A stretch of 10,708 nt of DNA, taken from Chitinophagaceae bacterium UBA3961 (GTDB taxonomy: Bacteria; Bacteroidota; Bacteroidia; Chitinophagales; Chitinophagaceae). Made by a program: the position numbers and the translations under genes. The DNA lies in assembly GCA_002385265.1 (NCBI GenBank), contig DGDD01000147.1, positions 1 through 10,708 of the forward strand, read 5' to 3'. Shown here in pieces: positions 7,307 through 10,708 of the stretch (position 1 is the stretch's first letter; the number at the start of each line of letters is the position of its first letter). A model generated the notes under the pieces. It worked only from the letters and a program-made list of their open reading frames with translations, had not been told where the DNA came from and did not search any database.

Positions 7307-7861
7307 ATGTTTGAATTTCGGTACATATTAACCCAGGAAGAGTATCTAGCGTACAACTATTATACCGCCTGGAGTTCCCCAGATAAAAGGAAGTTTCGGT
7401 TGTACTATTTGTTTCGGGCATGGTTTTTCATGACAACGGCTCAAGTGATGTACTTGATCTTAGCTGATAAAATCTCTAACCTCCACTTTCTTTATTATAT
7501 CGTTATAGCCCTAATATCGGGGCTATACGCTTTTTTAACCCCCTTCTCGGTTAAACGCACCATCCGTAAAAAGGTAGATCGAATGGTGAAAGAAAACAAG
7601 ACGAGCTTTTTTGAAGACGAGACCATTTTAACCATCGGTGAATCAGGTATCGTTGATCGGGATCGATTGAGTGAAACAAGCTACAAGTGGGAAGCCATAC
7701 AAAAAATTAGTTATACCAAACAAGCCGTTTACCTATATACTAATTCTCTTCAAGCGATCGTTTTACCGAATAGAGTAGTTTCGGAAACCAAGCAATTAAA
7801 GGAGTTGAAGCAATTTATTGATAGGCATTTGCCACTCAGCACAGAGGTTCTGGATCAATAA
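7307..7861 (+). CDS. YcxB-like small membrane protein
   Basis: The product has 184 residues. A soluble start (MFEFRYILTQEEYLAYNYY) is followed by two likely transmembrane helices (about 36-53 and 60-80), a basic stretch (SVKRTIRKKVDRMVKENK, 81-98) and a cytoplasmic C-terminal domain. That domain, with TILTIGESGIVDR (106-118), YKWEAIQKISYTKQAVYLYT (126-145) and QAIVLPNRVV (149-158), resembles the YcxB-like C-terminal domain, a PH-like beta fold of unknown function. The alternating beta pattern and the W-x-x-I-x-K-I-x-Y element support this family assignment. The ATG lies two bases after the topA stop, so it is almost certainly translated from the topA message, possibly by reinitiation. Its function is unknown; a link to supercoiling is not implied by the sequence. 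Confidence 0.75.
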   Translation: MFEFRYILTQEEYLAYNYYTAWSSPDKRKFRLYYLFRAWFFMTTAQVMYLILADKISNLHFLYYIVIALISGLYAFLTPFSVKRTIRKKVDRMVKENKTSFFEDETILTIGESGIVDRDRLSETSYKWEAIQKISYTKQAVYLYTNSLQAIVLPNRVVSETKQLKELKQFIDRHLPLSTEVLDQ

Positions 7862-7956
7862 ATTGTGGATATGTGGAAAATATTATATGATTAAGTTTTT
7901 TCCAATATCCGAAATTACACTTCGAAAACCAACCAACGTAGAAAATTCAAGATCCC

Positions 7957-8829
7957 ATGGAAGAGAATAAGGAAATTCATGCTTTGTTTCATTTACTCGA
8001 TGATCCTGATGAGGAAGTGTTCGGAGCAGTATCTACCCGCCTGATCGATTACGGCACTCGTATCATCCCCAACCTCGAACATCTATGGGAAAATACCGTT
8101 AGTGAACAAACGCAAGAGCGTATTGAAAACTTGATTCACAAACTTCATTATCGTGATTTGTGGGACGATGTGGTAGAATGGAATAAGAATGCTTACCAAG
8201 ATCTTCTCACCGGAGCATTGCTTGTTGCGCGCTTTCAATACCCGGAACTGTCGACCGCACAAGTTTTTCAAGATGTAGAAAAACTTAGAAGGAATATTTG
8301 GCTAGAGTTGAACAGTTATCTTACGCCGCTTGAACAAGTGAACGTACTTACGAGTATCATCTATAACTATTTCAACTTAAAAGGCAGTGATCTGAATCAT
8401 CAAAATACAGATGAGTTTCTGATTCACAAGGTATTGGAGACGAAGAGAGGAAATAATATTTCAAATGGGATATTATATTTGATCTTAGCTGAATTATTAG
8501 ATGTGCCTATTCGTGCTGTTAATTTGCCGAGACAATTTATTCTTGGCTATTATAAAACAGAATATGATTTTACAAATTATCATGAAGAACCGACATACAA
8601 AGCAGAGTTCTTTATTGATCCTTTGAGCGGGCATGTTTTTACTCACAAAGACGTAGAGGAATACCTAAAACGAATCAACGCCACGCCTAATCCTAATTAT
8701 TACAAAGCCTTAAACAATCGAGCCATTATTCAAATTTTATTGGATTCCTTCCAAAAATGTTTTCAAAATCCGAAACATCAATTCAAAGCTGACGAATTGA
8801 AACAGCTATCGAAATTGATCTCGGAATAA
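7957..8829 (+). CDS. SirB1-like / transglutaminase-like core protein with HEAT-like N-terminus
   Basis: The 290-residue product is soluble, without signal peptide or membrane helix. Residues 8-62 look like HEAT repeat helices (LFHLLDDPDEEVFGAVSTRL, then IIPNLEHLWENT). The region 105-240 matches the SirB1-type transglutaminase-like core: KRGNNISNGILYLILAELL (163-181), VPIRAVNLPRQFILGY (183-198) and FIDPLSGHVFTHKDVEEYL (219-237). In that family the usual form is G-N-P-x-S-x-x-x-LY and P-x-x-F-x-x-R. The only cysteine is C268 near the C-terminus, outside the core, so thiol catalysis is improbable and a binding or scaffold role is more likely. The gene is 95 bases downstream of the YcxB-like gene on the same strand, with no convincing promoter in the gap, and is followed by a strong terminator. 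Its cellular role is unknown. Confidence 0.75.
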   Translation: MEENKEIHALFHLLDDPDEEVFGAVSTRLIDYGTRIIPNLEHLWENTVSEQTQERIENLIHKLHYRDLWDDVVEWNKNAYQDLLTGALLVARFQYPELSTAQVFQDVEKLRRNIWLELNSYLTPLEQVNVLTSIIYNYFNLKGSDLNHQNTDEFLIHKVLETKRGNNISNGILYLILAELLDVPIRAVNLPRQFILGYYKTEYDFTNYHEEPTYKAEFFIDPLSGHVFTHKDVEEYLKRINATPNPNYYKALNNRAIIQILLDSFQKCFQNPKHQFKADELKQLSKLISE

Positions 8830-8853
8830 ATTTTAAGTGCAGGGGTTTATTTG

Positions 8854-8887
8854 AAGAGGTTGCTGGTCACAGGGCAACCTCTTTTTT
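8854..8887 (+). terminator. Intrinsic terminator for the topA-side transcription unit
   Basis: AAGAGGTTGC (8854-8863) pairs perfectly with GCAACCTCTT (8874-8883) across a 10-base loop, and a T run covers 8882-8887. It begins 24 bases after the stop codon of the SirB1-like gene. This is a classical Rho-independent terminator for plus-strand transcripts. Confidence 0.85.
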
Positions 8888-8933
8888 GTTTGAAACAATC
8901 TTCTACTGAATTTAACTGTAATAAGCATTACAT

Positions 8934-8961
8934 AAAAAAAGTCACGCCAAGGCGTGACTTT
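8934..8961 (-). terminator. Intrinsic terminator for the Gfo/Idh/MocA operon
   Basis: The arms AAAGTCACGCC (8938-8948) and GGCGTGACTTT (8951-8961) are perfectly complementary, 11 bp around AA; in RNA the outermost C-G would open to give a 4-base loop. On the minus strand the hairpin lies 22 bases past the stop at 8984 and ends in seven T (8940-8934). Reading on the plus strand there is only a short T tract, so it acts mainly leftward. Confidence 0.88.
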
Positions 8962-8983
8962 CGTATAGAAAAGATTAGTAAGA

Positions 8984-10414
8984 CTACATTGTTAGAGACC
9001 AGCCGTCGCGGTAATCGCGTTTTACAAATTGGTTGGCTTCGTCGAAGTTGGTAATCTTCATGTTCTTCGCATCCCACAAGAGTTTCTTTCTTCCGAGATA
9101 CTTATCATCCCATCCTTTCAATTTGGGGTTCTTCATCATAAAGCTTCTAAGCGCCAAATTGCCGATCAAAATGCTTTCTGTGAAGGGTCCTGCATATTCA
9201 AAAGGTGAACTAGTAGTAGCATTACCATATCCAGCGATACAAGCATTGATCCATTGATGGTAGTGACCTTCTGTTACACGAGGAATGGTGATTGGAGGAA
9301 GTGTTTCCTTCATTTTCACGGTAGGCAATAAACGTGGATTGGCACCGTAACAATCGGCTAACAATTTACCTTTTGTTCCAATGAAAAGGACACCGCCATC
9401 CCAGTTACCGAATTTTTCTTCCGGTAGTAATTCATCCGGACGAATGGGTAGTAATCCACCATCGTACCAAGACACTTTAATGGTTCCTTTATTATCGGTT
9501 CTAGGATAACTCAAATGGATGATAGTTGAAGGTGGGCAAGCATCTTCATTTGGAGTATCATTCCACATTTCTTTCCAAATAGTGGCAACACTTGCTTCAA
9601 CACTTTCAGGATACAGAATTGGCAAACAACGGAAAACAGGGTCCATGATGTGGCAAGCCATATCGCCCAAAGAACCTGTACCGAAAGCCCACCAACCTCT
9701 CCAATTGAAAGGCAAGTATGCAGGATTGTAATCAACCCATTTAGCCGGTCCTACCCATAGATCCCAATTCAATTCAGAGGGCACATCAAATTTACCGGTA
9801 GGAGTTGGAATACCCTGCGGCCAAACCGGTCTGTTTGTCCAACATTCTACTTTCGTAATTTCGCCAATCATTCCTGCGTCAATCAATTCTTTTGTTCTGC
9901 GCACACCGTCGCCACTTCCACCCTGGTTTCCCATTTGGGTAACAACTTTATATTTCTTTGCCGCTTCTGTAAGAATGCGCGCTTCATAAATATCGTGGGT
10001 AAGTGGCTTTTGTGTGTATACGTGCTTGCCGAGTTGCATGGCAGCCAAAGTGGCTACGGCGTGCGTATTGTCGGGGGTGGCGATATAGCAAGCATCAATA
10101 TTATTCTTTTCTTTCTCCAACATTTCACGGAAGTCCTTGTAATACGCAGCTTTATCCCATTTTTTTCTAGAGCCTGCTGCTGCTTTATCACTAACATCAC
10201 AAAGCGCTGTAATGGCCACTTTTGAATGTTTTGCGAATTCATTTAATCCAGATTCACCCATCCCTCCTACTCCGATTCCGGCCAAACGTAATTTGTCACT
10301 AGGTGCAACATAACCACGACCGAGTACGTGTCGAGGTACGATAAAGAAACCGGCTGCGGCTAAAGAAGAATTCCTGATAAAGGTTCTTCTGGAGTTTTGC
10401 TTTTTTTGTTTCAT
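8984..10414 (-). CDS. Tat-exported Gfo/Idh/MocA family oxidoreductase
   Basis: This is a predicted NAD(P)-dependent sugar or polyol oxidoreductase of 476 residues. It opens with a Tat signal: SRRTFIR (8-14) and a hydrophobic stretch (17-27), with no clear A-x-A cleavage site. The Rossmann domain follows, with LRLAGIGVGGMGESG (42-56), ALCDVSD (70-76) and ACYIATPDNTHA (108-119). The signature Lys is K136 in YTQKPL, where many relatives have EKP. The substrate domain contains LGDMACHIMD (249-258), providing the D-x-x-x-H pair typical of the family (D251, H255). The C-terminus (GRKKLLWDAKNMKITNFDEA) matches a Bacteroidota/Planctomycetota subgroup. Export with bound cofactor has a precedent in Zymomonas glucose-fructose oxidoreductase. 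The substrate cannot be told; degradation of plant or algal glycosides is a guess. A paralogue lies 45 bases upstream and a terminator 22 bases downstream, so the two are likely co-transcribed. Confidence 0.92.
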   Translation of the reverse strand: MKQKKQNSRRTFIRNSSLAAAGFFIVPRHVLGRGYVAPSDKLRLAGIGVGGMGESGLNEFAKHSKVAITALCDVSDKAAAGSRKKWDKAAYYKDFREMLEKEKNNIDACYIATPDNTHAVATLAAMQLGKHVYTQKPLTHDIYEARILTEAAKKYKVVTQMGNQGGSGDGVRRTKELIDAGMIGEITKVECWTNRPVWPQGIPTPTGKFDVPSELNWDLWVGPAKWVDYNPAYLPFNWRGWWAFGTGSLGDMACHIMDPVFRCLPILYPESVEASVATIWKEMWNDTPNEDACPPSTIIHLSYPRTDNKGTIKVSWYDGGLLPIRPDELLPEEKFGNWDGGVLFIGTKGKLLADCYGANPRLLPTVKMKETLPPITIPRVTEGHYHQWINACIAGYGNATTSSPFEYAGPFTESILIGNLALRSFMMKNPKLKGWDDKYLGRKKLLWDAKNMKITNFDEANQFVKRDYRDGWSLTM

Positions 10415-10459
10415 TGATTAATGTGTGTTTGTTGGTTACTTGTATTGAGATCGTTGATT

Positions 10460-10708
10460 TTAGAACTGTAATTTATAATTTCCACGATATTCACGCTTCA
10501 CAAATTGATTAGCGGCATCAAAATTTGTTATGCGCATGTTTGGTCCATCCCACAGCAATTTTTTTCTGCCATTGAATTTCTCTCCTTCTTTGAAATTGAA
10601 GCTTCTGATTGCAAGATTTCCCATTAAAACTGTTTCTGTCAAAGGTCCTGCAATTCCAAAATGAGAACTGGTAAACGTACCGTATCCTTTTTTACAAGCA
10701 TCGGTCCA
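10460..10708 (-). CDS. Second Gfo/Idh/MocA oxidoreductase, C-terminal part (gene runs off the right edge)
   Basis: The frame is open from the right edge to a TAA at 10462-10460 and gives the last 82 residues of a protein. They align along their whole length with the C-terminus of the neighbour: WTDACKKGYG against WINACIAGYG, AGPLTETVLMGNLAIRSF against AGPFTESILIGNLALRSF, GRKKLLWDGPNMRITNFD against GRKKLLWDAKNMKITNFD, and ANQFVKREYRG against ANQFVKRDYRD. It differs by a gap of about four residues before GRKKLLWD and by its extreme C-terminus. Fragments starting at the internal ATG at 10642 are only part of this gene. It lies on the same strand and just upstream of the complete copy, so this is a tandem duplication within one operon. 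Whether it has a Tat signal cannot be seen here. Confidence 0.9.
   Translation of the reverse strand, partial: WTDACKKGYGTFTSSHFGIAGPLTETVLMGNLAIRSFNFKEGEKFNGRKKLLWDGPNMRITNFDAANQFVKREYRGNYKLQF

Noticed and set aside
7875..7903. Possible hairpin GGAAAA-N17-TTTTCC between the YcxB-like and SirB1-like genes
   Set aside because: The stem is six AU-rich pairs with a long loop and no T tail; too weak for a terminator.
8851..9054. 67-codon plus-strand frame after the SirB1-like gene
   Set aside because: It runs through both terminator hairpins and into the opposite-strand oxidoreductase end, so it is not a credible gene.

Overview
The window looks like chromosomal DNA of a Bacteroidota member, most likely Chitinophagaceae or a close relative. 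This rests on four things: moderate to low GC, starts without clear Shine-Dalgarno sequences, promoter-like TTTG / TAnnTTTG elements, and gene types typical of that phylum (a DUF4407 protein, a topoisomerase I with a Lys/Ala-rich tail, Tat-exported Gfo/Idh/MocA proteins in tandem). The genus is inference. I see no mobile element, CRISPR array, tRNA or rRNA.

Left part (1-4492, all minus strand). A four-gene operon reads pxpB, pxpC, pxpA, then an NRAMP-fold permease. PxpABC is the prokaryotic ATP-dependent 5-oxoprolinase, which returns the damage product 5-oxoproline (pyroglutamate) to glutamate. The ends of the three enzyme genes overlap, and the permease starts 16 bases after pxpA stops. The permease has lost the NRAMP metal-binding motifs, so it probably does not carry Mn/Fe; a role in moving 5-oxoproline or a related solute is a reasonable guess. 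About 140 bases further on, the 5' part of a DUF4407 membrane/coiled-coil gene runs off the left edge.

Centre (4493-8829, plus strand). A 226-base divergent region separates the pxp operon from topA (DNA topoisomerase I). A small YcxB-like membrane protein starts two bases after the topA stop, and a SirB1/transglutaminase-like protein with a HEAT-like N-terminus follows after 95 bases. A strong intrinsic terminator closes this run.

Right part (8830-10708, minus strand). Two tandem Gfo/Idh/MocA oxidoreductase paralogues point leftward. The downstream one is complete and has a Tat signal; only the last 82 codons of the upstream one are present. A second strong terminator faces the first, so the two converging transcription units are insulated in about 150 bases.

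Most of the window is ordinary housekeeping and accessory metabolism. The item most worth following up is the metal-motif-less NRAMP-fold transporter fixed to the 5-oxoprolinase operon.
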